NCBI GenBank assembly: GCA_943736015.1
Contig: OX031058.1
Location: forward strand, 24,577,001-24,641,000
DNA from: Tridacna crocea
Taxonomy: Eukaryota > Mollusca > Bivalvia > Cardiida > Cardiidae
Reading direction: 5' to 3'
Length of the DNA stretch: 64,000 nucleotides
Positions 44,641 through 54,860 of this stretch are shown here, piece by piece; position 1 is the first letter of the stretch, and each line of letters starts with the position of its first letter. Below the pieces are notes generated by a model. The model ran no database searches. It was not told the origin of the DNA and was given only the letters and a program-made list of their open reading frames with translations. Both the position numbers and the translations under genes were made by a program.

Positions 44641-44886
44641 GCCGACTTTGTTTTGACGGAAAAATACTGATTACTTCAAACAATGTGTACCGTGAACCAA
44701 CATGTCGTGGCTATACAGTCTCGTACTTCTTTAACTGCCATTCCGATAAATCGAACTGCAGAACAGAAGATTCGAGAAGATTCGTTTTGTGAAGAACATA
44801 CTTCTGATCTAAGATCTACATTGAGCAAACATCCTATACCCCAAAAAAGATCTTTTGTAAAATTACATTATTTGATTTTTGTATCC

Positions 44887-45102
44887 TTAACTCTTTACAA
44901 ACAAAATCCCAGGCTTTTAGGACCCAGAAGAAAAAGCCTTCTGAAAACATTGTGAGAAATGGAGAAAATGCTGGTAACCACTCCTTTCCCCACAATATTT
45001 TCTACTCTTCTAGTTTCAATTTGTGGGTCATGTATATTTTGTCGTCTGCAAATGCTTTCAATTTGGATAGATCTAAAATTTTGTTGTTTGGTGAAGAGTT
45101 AA
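44887..45102 (+). mobile_element. H1 MITE, partly deleted second arm
   Basis: The CAGCATTTTCT segment is missing from the second arm. Ends TTAACTCTTTAC and GGTGAAGAGTTAA. Confidence 0.85.
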
Positions 45103-45208
45103 TGAAAATGAAAATATTCGTAATCTAGCATTTATTCTGTACCTTCACGGTTATGTTAAAAAAATCTTAAATGACTAACGCTGATCTCCCCAACAGGCAA
45201 ACGTAATG

Positions 45209-45438
45209 TTTAACTCTTTACCAAACGACTAAATTTTAGACTGATCCAAATTGAAAGCACATGCAGACGACAAAGTAACCGTATCTCAAAAAATGACATT
45301 TGTTTCTGGCAGGGTAGAAAACATTGTGGGAAAAGGAGAAAATGCTGGATACCAGCATTTTCTCCTTTTCCCACAATGTTTTAAAAAGGCTTCTATCTCA
45401 GGGTCGTAGAAAGCAGGGATTGTTTGGTAAAGGGTTAA
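45209..45438 (-). mobile_element. H1 MITE, complete copy
   Basis: Intact ends and hairpin, 107 bases after the previous copy and in opposite orientation. Confidence 0.9.
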
Positions 45439-45953
45439 AGTAAATAATCCATCAACCTGTGTTTTCCTCTAAAAGTGTCTCTCTAATTTTGGAAAAATGG
45501 TGTCATTTTGAAAAGTGCACCTAGGTCCAATTAACCATTTGAACGCCATAGGTGAAAAAAGGGGTTTTGTCCACACAAATAGGTTTTACAGTGATACAAT
45601 TAAACAAAGTTTGAAAACATAGAACTCTGAATAAACTTCGTCACGTTGATCAGTTTCATTGTTTGCCACAACGATTCAAACGGCAGGGGGATAAAGCACC
45701 TGAAAGCTGGAGAGACTGAAATCTCTGTTTTTTTTACTGAATTCAAGGACCGATTGGTCTCAGTGAAAGACGCTGAATATTGCTTATTTCTTGGCCAAAA
45801 AGCTATGATAAGGTGCTTTTTATAAAAGGAAAAATGACAGGAAAATGACATATTTTTCAAGCAAAATCTTTTTATCATGACCTTCTTTCAAACACTTAGT
45901 ATTGCTTATTTCTACCCAGAAGCATTAATACGCCTTTAAGCAAAGACAGACTG

Positions 45954-45957
<4 letters not shown>

Positions 45958-46003
<46 letters not shown>
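45958..46003. repeat. (TC)n microsatellite
   Basis: About 23 TC units, 140 bases downstream (in transcript sense) of the Rab stop codon. Confidence 0.97.
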
Positions 46004-46008
<5 letters not shown>

Positions 46009-46144
46009 ATGATTCAAACTTAATCAATTTGACATTGAGTATTTTGGTCATGACTGTGTCTGCAAAATCTTCCCCAAACTTGCAATCGAAAACGTTTCAT
46101 TTTCATTAACAAAATAGTCCCTAGATGTCTATATCAGCTACGTT

Positions 46145-46338
46145 TCAAGTACAGCATTCTGACTGTTTTTTATGCGTTTTCTCTTGCTCAAAGGGTGTGT
46201 CAAAAGGAGAGTGGTCACGGTCAGTTTCATCGAAGTCCCAGTCTAAGGATCGATCCGGTATAGAGATGTGGTCCGGGGGCTGTTCGCTCTCCGAGGGCAG
46301 CGCCATGATCTGCTCTACCAGAAACTGCATAGCTTCAT
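46145..46338 (-). CDS. Rab last exon, prenylation tail
   Basis: 194 nt from acceptor TTGTACAG to TGA. It encodes the last helix ([12 protein letters not shown]), an acidic linker ([10 protein letters not shown]) and the C-terminal KKQSECCT. No canonical AATAAA is evident within 60 bases downstream. Confidence 0.88.
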
Positions 46339-47127
46339 CTGTACAAAAAAAAAACATTAACTTTAACCCTTTCCCAAAGTTTTGGACTGGACCAAATTGA
46401 AAGCATTTGCAGACGGCAATTCAACTCTTGCTGAAAAGATGATTTCTGTCTATGATAGGGTAGAAAACATTGTGGGAAAAGGAGAAAATGCTGGTTACCA
46501 GCATTTTCTCCTTTTCGCACAATGTTTTCAAAAGGCTACTTTTCCAGACCCGTAAAAACCAGGGATTGTTTGGGAAAGAGTTAAGGCAACAGCGCCAATT
46601 AGCAGAGAGTAATGCAGAGAAATGACCCTCCCCTACAAAATGACCCATAGCGAAGGTCATTTCTCTGCATTACACCGGCATTTGTGAACAGTGTAGATGA
46701 AGATAAGACCGCATATTTTGAATATGCAATTTAATCTTGGGAGATCTGTTTCAGTGAAAAAGCTTTGAAATTATGTTCTTGTATTTGTGGGGGGGGGGGG
46801 GTTATCGTAAAACCTGCTGCAACATTTCATTCAACCCCTTTACCAAATAATCTTGAGCTTTCAAGTCCTGTAGGAAGCCGACTTTTCTAAAACATGCGAA
46901 AAAGAGAAAATGATAGTAACCAATTTTTTTTTTAATTTTCCCACACTTATGTTTCTTATCATTTCCAAAGCAAATCCCAGCACTTGAGCAAAACTAAATT
47001 TGTTTTCAGCAAAAACCTTTAAAATGAACAGGTCCATTTCTTTTTTGTCTGACACGGGTTTATTACTGAATAGATAGGATAGAATTTTCGATCTATGAAT
47101 TAAATTCGAACATTGCCATTTCAAAGT

Positions 47128-47185
<58 letters not shown>

Positions 47186-50100
47186 CTTCCCTCAACCCCT
47201 AAGAGAAATCTTATTAAATTAGACAGTGCAGATTCAAGCTTAAACATACTGCACATTCTAAGGACATTGGGACGTCCTATTAGGCAAAGGGCCAAGTGCT
47301 TTTCCAGTATCGGGTACTACAGCTTTTTAAAAATCTGACCTAAGTGCTTATTCTCAGGGGGTGCAGACTAAGATCAGTATGCATGATAGTCAAACACTGG
47401 ACTTACACATACAGCCAAATTGCTTCTTTTACAGAGTCGTAAAAAAAAACGGGATTTTTTGGTAAAGAGTTAATATATCTGCTGCCGGTATCGACCTTTT
47501 TTGCTGTTGGTAATTCTTCTGCATATCAAAGGACCAGTCTACGTCAAGATTCTGAGGGCTGTTTTATAAACTAGATTTCATGGACCCATAGTTACGTGAC
47601 GTCTTGCTTGGTATATAACATTATGGAGATGAGTTAAACCTCCTTTTGTCGCAGCAAGGCTCATATATTTGCTCAGCCTCTCAGGTGAAAAATGGAAAGC
47701 ACTTAACTTCTGCACATTTTTAAAATTCTGATACAATATAAGAAAAATGCGCAAAAGCACACCCAATATTGATAGACTGACAGCATTTAAAGGCAAGTAT
47801 AGCAGATCGCCTGGTAATTCTACAATCGAAGATTTTTTTCATAAACCAGCAATCGGAATACAGAGAGAGCACAGAGGCAAATAAGTAACACAACGATAAA
47901 TCTCAGAAACACATCTTACCTATATTTACATTGTCTTTTGCAGAGGTTGGATACCAACCAATCAAGTTATTAGTTTTACAAAAATCATCCAGACGCTTAG
48001 AATCTAATTCTGCATCTTCTACATCACACTGAAATGACATCACAGGGCACTTAATTATTTACCAAATAATCCAATTTGTAACGACCCTATGTGCGTGATT
48101 GTGAGGTAAAGCGTCGGCCTCTTAACCATAAGGTTCCGACCTCAAATACCCGGAAGCGTGTGTAAACTTTGAGCTTGTTCATAGGCCCACACATTCGGCG
48201 GGAGCACTGGTGTAGTTCCAGGAAGCAGAATCGAAAGATATTAGAAGAGGTTGAAAGAACTTGTTTCTCAATCGATGTAAAATAAGTATGTTTAAACTAA
48301 ACTACCCTAAGGTAAAACGCTTTTTGAAACACAATGGGAAAAGGATGAGATGCTGGAAAATACTTGTTCCCTCCTACCAGTGTCTTCTATCCTTTCATTT
48401 CCGGTAATTTGAGAAATGTCAAATGGGGGCATATCGTCTGCACTTTCTCTCAATCTAGACAAATCTAAAATTCTGTTGTCTGGTAAAAGAATTGAACACT
48501 CTAACACTTAGGGAGCGACTCAATGGCCCTTAATGGGCAGTGTACTTCAAGATCAGACAGCACAGAAAGTGCAGTCTGATCTTTGATCTACACTGTCCAA
48601 CGAGGAGATATTTTTTCTGAAAAAATACCTATGCATAAGCAAAGTCATATATAGTTTTTACTATCGACTTCAAAGTTTCATCCTACTATAGAAAGATAAA
48701 AGTTTAATATCTAGAAACTGCTGCATATGTATGAGAAATGAAAGAACACTTAAAATATAAGAACACAATTTAAAAAAAGTCAAAAATGGTAATTCCTTCA
48801 AGAGCCTCGCTTTTAGGCTTGAAAAATAAACGAATAATAATTATGTGATGCTTGTGTTACAAAGATCATTCAAGATGACCGTAGAAACATTTTCTTTTCT
48901 ATTGAGAAAATGCGCGACTCAGTTTAAGGTGTCCGATAGGTAATCCAGAGGTCCTGAGTTTGATCTTTACTCGCAGCAAAGGATTTTCTTTAATGCAACG
49001 TCCTTTGGCAAGGCATTGCAGAGTCTCGGTCAATGATTTTGGTGAAAGACCGGTCACACATTAATTGAATAAAATGTCGTCATGGCATAACTGCATGGTG
49101 TTAAGAGTGACAGACGACATTTTTTTCGACCATTTGCCGATCAACTAAATATTAGTTCAATTTATAGAAACAATACCGAGATAGTAACCAATAGCATCAC
49201 ATGACTACTTTGTTGGCATTCAAAAGGGCCCCAGTATTACTTTTGTTGAGTCATGCCGTTGCTCAAGGTTGCAAATGTTTTTAATCAATTAAAACTACAT
49301 TGTCTTCTCTATGTTAATGGTTGACAGGTTGGCTATTAAAATATCATAAAATTCGGAAATGTTTGTGCAACATAATGGGAAGTTTACTTACCTTATTGGC
49401 TAGTAACATCACAGGAACCGGCTCCTCATTGGCTAACATCACTTTGGTATTGACGTCATTCAACCACTGTATTGGGTATGGGTAGAAAAATAATATGAAT
49501 CAAAAGATCAATGGTCAAAAGTATAATTATAGAGATCACATCGTATTTCAATCTTGATCGCATCATGTTAGATGTGCCAATTTATTCGCATCAATTTGTC
49601 GGTTTGCTTCCAAAACCTCGTAACTACAGCTTGTAACAAGCTGTAGTTACGAGGTTTTGGAAGCAAACCGACGAATTCTGGTTCATCCAGTTTTTCATTA
49701 TAGCATGTCTATCTATGTATGTAACGTTTAACGAATTCAATTAAAATATACATGTACTGGTATTTTTACGAAGATTATTTGAAAGATAGCCTTCAGTCAA
49801 TACAAAGAAATTAGATATCACAATTCGTAATATTTCACAAACAACAAGAAAATTAGATACAAGAATAGACTGTTTGTATTCTACAGTCTGATCGTACATT
49901 ACAAAACCAAAAAGTTTTGCCTAAAAAGCCAACGTATTTTAAGTGTTTTAAAAGTAATGCGGATCAGGAACCAGTGCACACAGAAAAGTTATACAGTCTG
50001 ATTGCTGGTACTCTTTGTCATTACTTTGATATAAAAACTGTAACCAACCTAAAATTTGCTTTATCTAGATGTTTCCCCGTTAAAGCTTAGAAGAGATTGT

Positions 50101-51252
50101 CTTATAAATGTGTATAGTTATTTTTGCATGGTCACAGTGTTCATTAGGCAAAATAAGACAGGCAATAGTAATACATTTTATTATATGAACACGTAAATAT
50201 GCTTTTGGTTTCAATTTTTACAAAGTTTAAACAAAAATGTGTTTCAGGGTTTTTTTTTTTTTTATCAGGAGCAATCATGTTACCTTCAATGTGTTCGTCC
50301 ATTTATTACAAAATTCTGAAACCGGAAGGGTGTTGGTTTTTTTGAGGCGGTAGTATATTATAACTGAATCAGTCCATCGAAATCAACTTGTAACAGAATG
50401 TGTTGCTTTCTGATATACATGTACACAATATTTTATCATGTCTAGAGAAAATTTACTTCATTTACCTTTGGTATTGAGTCAAATGTGGCTGGTCTGGAAA
50501 AGAAAAATAAATAGGTAGAAAAACAAGAACTGTCTTTAACCCTTCACCAAACAACAAAATTTTAGACTTGTCCAAATTGAAAGCATTTGCAGTTGACAAG
50601 ATAAACATGACTCAAAAATTGAAACTGGACTTTAGAAAAATAGAAAACATTGTGGGAAAAGGAGAAAATGCTGGTTACCAGCATTTTCCCCTTTTCCCAC
50701 AATGTTTTCAGAAGGCTTCTTCCTTGGGGGTCGTACAAACCAGGGATTGTTTGGTAAAAGGTTAAAGAATTTAGACAGCTTAAGAGGATCAGGGAAAAAA
50801 ACTTTTTCTCCTGAGAATAATGTGTCTCAAAATACATTGAGAGTTCCGGTATTGCCTTTAATACATGTATTTGATAACCAATTATCTAATCACCGATTAG
50901 AAATAACGATAATGGTAATAGATTTTTCACAGGCATTGCTACAACACGTAACAGTTGTCACGTGATATTTTATGAAGGCAGGGATTTCATTTCACACAAA
51001 GTTTGCGTACTAAACGTCACATAACTATTGCTATGAGGATTATGTATAAATGGGTAAGGCGTGTTATAACAGAAGACAAACTGCATATCATTATACAAGG
51101 AAATACTGAAGTAACTGCAGGGCTTAAATCACATAAGGTGGGATGTAAGTGTGTCCCTGTGTACACAGCATTAGAACACAGAAAGTACAATAATGATGTT
51201 TGAAGAAAGAAAAACTCACCTGGACAAATCAAAAACTATAATAGCAGCTATT
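46145..51252 (-). CDS. Rab32/Rab38/Rab29-type small GTPase, 3' five exons
   Basis: Exons, in transcript order: 51252-51220, 50493-50466, 49466-49392, 48028-47920 and 46338-46145. All have GT/AG borders in phase. The product has IVFDLSR, then [10 protein letters not shown], the G4 motif NKCD split across two exons, [14 protein letters not shown] (G5, with the GW before TSAK typical of the Rab32/38/29 group) and [12 protein letters not shown]. The tail ends SECCT, a CCX-type geranylgeranylation signal. This group acts in lysosome-related organelle and Golgi-lysosome traffic. The exon(s) for the P-loop, switch I and DxAGQ were not found between 51253 and 64000. They may lie beyond the right edge, which would put the transposon below inside this gene's intron. 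The C-terminal linker (about 45 residues) is acidic and unusual. Confidence 0.85.
46363..46584 (-). mobile_element. H1 MITE, complete copy
   Basis: CCCTTTCCC subtype, a few bases upstream of the Rab last-exon acceptor. Confidence 0.88.
46609..46673. mobile_element. H5 element, short internal-deletion copy
   Basis: GTAATGCAGAGAAATGACC at left and GGTCATTTCTCTGCATTAC at right, perfect inverted ends with 27 bases between. Confidence 0.9.
46833..47060 (+). mobile_element. H1 MITE, diverged
   Basis: CCCCTTTACCAAATAATC left end, decayed hairpin, TTTTGTCTGACACGG at right. Confidence 0.6.
47131..47181. repeat. (CT)n microsatellite
   Basis: About 25 CT units in the last Rab intron. Confidence 0.97.
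47418..47475 (-). mobile_element. H1 MITE, end fragment
   Basis: CAGAGTCGTAAAAAAAAACGG then TTTGGTAAAGAGTTAA. Confidence 0.5.
47488..47660. repeat. H3 repeat, one side
   Basis: GGTATCGACCTTTTTTGCTG to AGGACCAGTCTACGTCAAG and onward to GCAAGGCTCATAT; the palindrome is lost. Confidence 0.6.
47920..48028 (-). CDS. Rab exon with the G5 motif
   Basis: 109 nt from [16 protein letters not shown] through [14 protein letters not shown], leaving one base of an Asp codon; acceptor ATTTCAG, donor GTAAGA. Confidence 0.9.
48051..48495 (+). mobile_element. H1 MITE split by a SINE insertion
   Basis: The left end TTAATTATTTACCAAATAATCC (48052-48092) and the hairpin and right end (48300-48495, TCTGGTAAAAGAATTGAA) flank a tRNA-like SINE. 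Confidence 0.7.
48093..48299 (+). mobile_element. tRNA-derived SINE (family S1)
   Basis: The tRNA-like head (GTGATTGTGAGGTAAAGCGT, GGCCTCTTAACCATAAGG, GGTTCCGACCTCAAATACC as box B) is followed by a body ending CAATCGATGTAAAATAAGTA. Other copies are at 37569-37760 and 6325-6410. Confidence 0.7.
48945..49105 (+). mobile_element. SINE-like fragment
   Basis: A box-B-like GGTCCTGAGTTTGATC is followed by CCTTTGGCAAGGCATTGCAG and GTGAAAGACCGGTCACAC. In a Rab intron. Confidence 0.45.
49392..49466 (-). CDS. Rab exon ending in the G4 motif
   Basis: 75 nt (25 codons), phase 0 both ends; acceptor AATACAG, donor GTAAGT. It encodes [16 protein letters not shown] and ends LLANK. The Cys-Asp of NKCD is on the next exon. 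Confidence 0.87.
49597..49677. mobile_element. H4 palindrome, near-perfect
   Basis: GTCGGTTTGCTTCCAAAACC, then TCGTAACTACAGCTTGT, mirrored exactly to ACCGAC; about 36 bp per arm without a loop. In a Rab intron. Confidence 0.92.
49691..50465. other. Rab intron sequence
   Basis: AT-rich; two faint H6-like pieces (49870-49895, 49990-50005) and a poly-T run; otherwise nothing recognised. Confidence 0.55.
50466..50493 (-). CDS. Rab microexon, 28 nt
   Basis: The exon lies between TTTTCCAG and GTAAAT. It starts with one base completing Arg and encodes PATFDSIPK. It is identified only because both neighbours demand it in phase. Confidence 0.82.
50536..50765 (-). mobile_element. H1 MITE, complete copy
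   Basis: It lies in the Rab intron about 40 bases upstream (in transcript sense) of the 28-nt microexon. Confidence 0.9.
51220..51252 (-). CDS. Rab microexon, 33 nt
   Basis: The exon lies between TTTTGCAG and GTGAGT and encodes [10 protein letters not shown] plus split codons at both ends. The G-domain strand matches the Rab pattern VGAFIVFDISR. Confidence 0.85.
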
Positions 51253-51481
51253 CTGCAAAATACAAAATACATATTAATTTAAATACATCCTTCTTATGAT
51301 AGTCTTTCTTTCCAAGAATTTAAGCGAGTTGTATGGCCATTTATAAAAAAGTTGTACAAGTTATTAAAGCTCGGTCAGAGCGGCTAATGGATATATAACG
51401 GAGGTAAAACGGACATAAACGTGCAGAATTCGGTTATCCGGTGAAAAGATTCATCTCCTCTGCCATTCGAGACTCACGACA

Positions 51482-51590
51482 TCAGTGTGTGGAGCGAAGA
51501 AACCACACAAAGACTGTACGAGTACTGCACAGGTTATCAGTGTGTGGAGCGAAGAAACCACACAATAACTGCACGAGTACTGCACATGTT
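51482..51590 (+). repeat. Two 54-55-bp tandem copies
   Basis: TCAGTGTGTGGAGCGAAGAA, ACCACACAxxxACTG, ACGAGTACTGCACA repeated once. The following 400 bp is scattered with ACCGGA/CCGGAC words. No gene recognised. Confidence 0.75.
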
Positions 51591-51592
51591 AC

Positions 51593-52631
51593 AGAAAAAC
51601 TGCACCTGTACCGGATATGTGCCGGATAATAAACGGTCTGATAACGAATGTCAAAGTTCGAGTAGCGGACAAGTACCGGATTAAACGGAAGTGCAACGCA
51701 TTAGAACCGGACAAAACGTTCTTCCAACGTACGATGACCGGAAATGTACCGAACACCAACGTACGAGGAACGTACCTGTCACGTGACATGCAAAGGGTAT
51801 AAATCGTCAGAGGCATCCAAAGCCTGTCATTTGCATGTCTCTGTCCGTTTTGTCCGGTGGAATTTTTAAACATGTTCAAAACTTCCCAACGGACAGAATG
51901 GGTATCACCGGACGTCGCCAGACAAGTATACTGGATTCACTGGACATAGAACGGATACGAACGGGTAAAATGTGACCAAACCTTTAGATTTTTTTTTTTG
52001 ACGAAGTATCGAGCACTTTCGTCCTTCTTTTTTTTCATACGGTACTTTTCAATTTCCGCAATTACATGTATTTACAATGGTTTTGCTTCAGTGTCATGCT
52101 TAATTCAGCAAAAAAAAAAAACGTTTATCGGCTACAATGATAGTGTCAAACCTATATCAGTGGTCATGTCTATTTAGCAGCCACATGTATTTACATGTAG
52201 TAACCACAGTGCTAAGTTACAAAAGTTGAAGTCACGTAAATACACTGACGTCGTTCTTAAACAGACACTTGTCTTTTAAGACCAGTATTTTTTTTTTTTA
52301 TCCTGCTTGATAAATACAGATTTGAGTGTTTCTCTTTTGTCATTTAACGTAAAAAAAAGAGCCCACACTTTCTCGTGGTCAGAGATTTTGAATCTACATG
52401 TATTGTAACTATGACAATTAACAACGGCGATCATTTAAAGGTCTAAGATTCGTTTAGAATATATCAAATAAATACAAAGCAAAAATTAACTCTGATGAAA
52501 TAATAAAAGTATCTTTGAAAATTCGACGAGGAGCAAAAAATAATAACATACGCATATTTGTAGTACACCCGAGTCATATGCCCGAAACGTTCATGGCCTG
52601 CAATGTCCCTGTTTGCAAACGGAAAAAAATT
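51593..52631. other. Sequence upstream of the visible Rab exons
   Basis: I looked here on the minus strand for the Rab P-loop/switch exon and saw none. Two poly-T stretches and ACATGTATTTACA repeats only. Confidence 0.5.
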
Positions 52632-52710
52632 ATATTAGAGGGAGAGAACACACTGTGGGAATTGGAGAAAACACTGGTTACCAGCTATATTTTCTCCCTT
52701 CTCCATTTCT
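52632..52710 (-). mobile_element. H1 MITE hairpin remnant
   Basis: ACACTGTGGGAATTGGAGAA and TTTTCTCCCTTCTCC around ACTGGTTACCAG. Confidence 0.55.
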
Positions 52711-52991
52711 TTTTTTTTTTAGCCTTCTTCGTCTAAGCATTTGAACACAGAAAGTACAATAAAAATTGTACATATATACAAAATTTACGGAGTATACTCC
52801 ATCCATTTATTTCATTTGTTCTTTTGCAGTACTTAACTTCTACTGCATCTTACTGAAAGTGTAAAACAATGTTCAGAGTAATCCAGTCATCTAGATTCCG
52901 TCTAGATACCCAGTCAAACTACGGATACACAGATTTCTGGTCACTGGGACAAGTGCATTCATTTCGATTTCGAAGTCCTTTATTTAATTTA

Positions 52992-53205
52992 TTAACACAC
53001 AATCCCAATTTTTAACGATCCTGGGAAAGAGGCCTTTTGAAAACATTGTAGGACAAGGAGAAAAAGCTGGTAACCAGCATTTTCTCCTTTTTCCACAATG
53101 TTTTCTACCCTTCCCGAAACAAATTTAAGTTTTGGGGTAATGTTTATTTAGTCGTCTGCAAATGCTTTCAGTTTGGACAAGTCTACAATATTGTCGTTAG
53201 CTTAA
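52992..53205 (+). mobile_element. H1 MITE, right end shared with next copy
   Basis: TTAACACACAATCCC left end. Its right TTAA (53202-53205) is also the left end of the next element. Confidence 0.85.
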
Positions 53206-53328
53206 CCCTTTCCCAATCCCTGGTTTTTACGGGTCTGGAATAGAAGCCTTTTAAAAACATTTTTGGAAAAGGAGGAAATGCTTGTAACCAGCATTTTCTC
53301 CTTTTCCCACAGTGTTTTCTACCCTATG
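53202..53328 (+). mobile_element. H1 MITE, truncated after the hairpin
   Basis: It stops at TTTCTACCCTATG, where the minisatellite region begins. It may mark the left edge of the large transposon. Confidence 0.8.
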
Positions 53329-53344
53329 TAGTGATTATTCTAGA

Positions 53345-53410
53345 CCAAGCAAAAGGGCAGGGAGGCAGGAAAAAGGGGCAGGGAGGCAGGAAAAAGAGGC
53401 AGGGAGGAAC
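53345..53410. repeat. Three-copy ~20-bp minisatellite (GGGCAGGGAGGCAGGAAAAA)
   Basis: Three near-perfect tandem copies on a purine-rich strand, between a truncated hairpin element and the palindromic array. Confidence 0.9.
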
Positions 53411-53547
53411 ATTGCCTTGTTGAATGACTTCTCATATCAGATAAAGGCAAATCAGTGTCCTTCACTCTTTTCGAAACAAGTTCTAACTAGAACTTTGGTT
53501 ATGAACTTACGGTGGCACAAAAGTGACATGGAAGATATATTTTATAC

Positions 53548-53828
53548 TACGTGCGCACGCAGTAGTTAATACGTGCCCACGTAATAACTAATACGTGCGC
53601 ACGTAATACTATTGCGTGCGCACGTATTAGCTAATACGTGCGCACGTATTAACTAATACGTGCGCACGCAGTAGCTAGTACGTGCGCACGCAGTAGCTAA
53701 TACGTGCGCACGTAATAACTAATACGTGCGCACGTAATACTATTGCGTGCGCACGTATTAGCTAATACGTGCGCACGTATTAACTAATACGTGCGCACGT
53801 AATAACTATTACGTGCCCACGTATTAAT
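53548..53828. repeat. 13-unit array of a 22-bp palindrome (TACGTGCGCACGTA core)
   Basis: Thirteen units, period 21-22 bp, each centred on the self-complementary TACGTGCGCACGTA or a variant (GCGTGCGCAC, TGCCCAC), linked by TAAYTAA-type spacers. Units 2-5 and 8-11 are near-identical blocks, a higher-order duplication. The core strictly alternates pyrimidine and purine, so it is prone to Z-DNA. It ends 70 bp before the transposase ATG. Confidence 0.95.
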
Positions 53829-53830
53829 CG

Positions 53831-53860
53831 ACCAATCAGACCTCTACCCCTATGACGTCA
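53831..53860 (+). promoter_or_regulatory. Candidate transposase promoter: CCAAT box and CRE
   Basis: CCAAT at 53832-53836 and a perfect CRE palindrome TGACGTCA at 53853-53860, 39 bases before the transposase ATG. No TATA box is clear. Confidence 0.45.
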
Positions 53861-53898
53861 CTCTGGTAAACAAATATCAGTCGCGCTGCATTTTCACA

Positions 53899-54300
53899 AT
53901 GCCTCGAGTAAATTATTGTGTTCCTTTGTGTACTGCCGAATCTAAAGGTAACCTACCTTTTTATCGGCTTCCCAAGAAAGGAACGCGTGAAAGACAGACT
54001 TGGATAAGGCTGATTCGGAACGAAAACTTGCGAACAGAGTCTCAATGGACCAGCGTGTGCAGTCTCCACTTTGTTAATGGACGCAAGACATATGATGACT
54101 CTTGTCCTACAATCTTTCCATGGTCGCAAGATTAGGAGAAAGTAATTTACACGTATAACAACAGATCTGACACTGCAAGACCGAAATTCAGATCACTCAA
54201 AATGGTTCAGCCTCAGTCTTACAGGAAAAGACAGAAAACTGGTGAAGACGGAAGTACAGCAAGAGAAAAGAGGATGAGAAAAAGACTTTTTGATACACAG
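53899..54300 (+). pseudogene. Transposase exon 1: THAP zinc finger and basic tail, with in-frame TAG
   Basis: The THAP C2CH module takes the first ~78 codons. TAG at 54133-54135 interrupts the frame, which then stays open for 55 codons of Lys/Arg-rich sequence to a CAG|GTATAC donor. Confidence 0.85.
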
Positions 54301-54369
54301 GTATACCATATTCTTTTAAATCAATAGATGCAAATGGATGCATATTTTGGACAATAACCAACCAATCAT

Positions 54370-54547
54370 TTTTTTTTTACCAAACGAGCCCGACTTTAAA
54401 ACGACCATGTGAAAGAAACATTTTGAAAAGATTATAGTAACCAACAATTTTTCCTTAACCCACAATGTTTTCATACCTGTCAGTGACAAATATGTCATCG
54501 GCAAAGTTGGATGTGTCAGATATTGTCTGTTGTTTGGTCAAGGGTTA
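54370..54547 (+). mobile_element. H1 MITE, diverged, in transposase intron 1
   Basis: TTTACCAAACGAGCCCGAC left end and GTTTGGTCAAGGGTTAA right end; most of the first hairpin arm is deleted. Confidence 0.7.
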
Positions 54548-54611
54548 AAATCACAACCCGTAACTTACTAAGATTAAAGTTCAATCAAACAAACTAACAG
54601 CAAATCAGCTT

Positions 54612-54860
54612 AGTTCTTTACCAAACAACAAAGTTTTTAAATGGACCACATTCGAAGCATTTGCAGACAAGACATCATACCAAATGATGATTTCTGTTGC
54701 CTATAGAAAACAGTGTGAGAAAAGGAGAAAATGCTGTTTAACAGCATTTCTCCTTTTCCCATCTGGTTTTCAAAATGCTTCTTCCATATGGTTGTTAAAA
54801 GTTGGTATTGGCTTAACTCTTTACCACACAATCCTACCTTTTAACGACCCAACGAAGGCA
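54612..54860 (-). mobile_element. H1 MITE plus fragment of a second sharing its end
   Basis: The first copy ends at a TTAA (54812-54815) that starts a new CTCTTTACCACACAATCC end, broken off at about 54860. Confidence 0.7.

Noticed and set aside
44481-44955. Two overlapping ORFs of about 100 codons
   Set aside because: No domain, no splice signals, partly formed by an H1 end.
46861-47295. 144-codon minus-strand ORF with Arg-Glu repeats
   Set aside because: The open frame is due to the (CT)n tract and an adjoining decayed MITE; no coding features otherwise.
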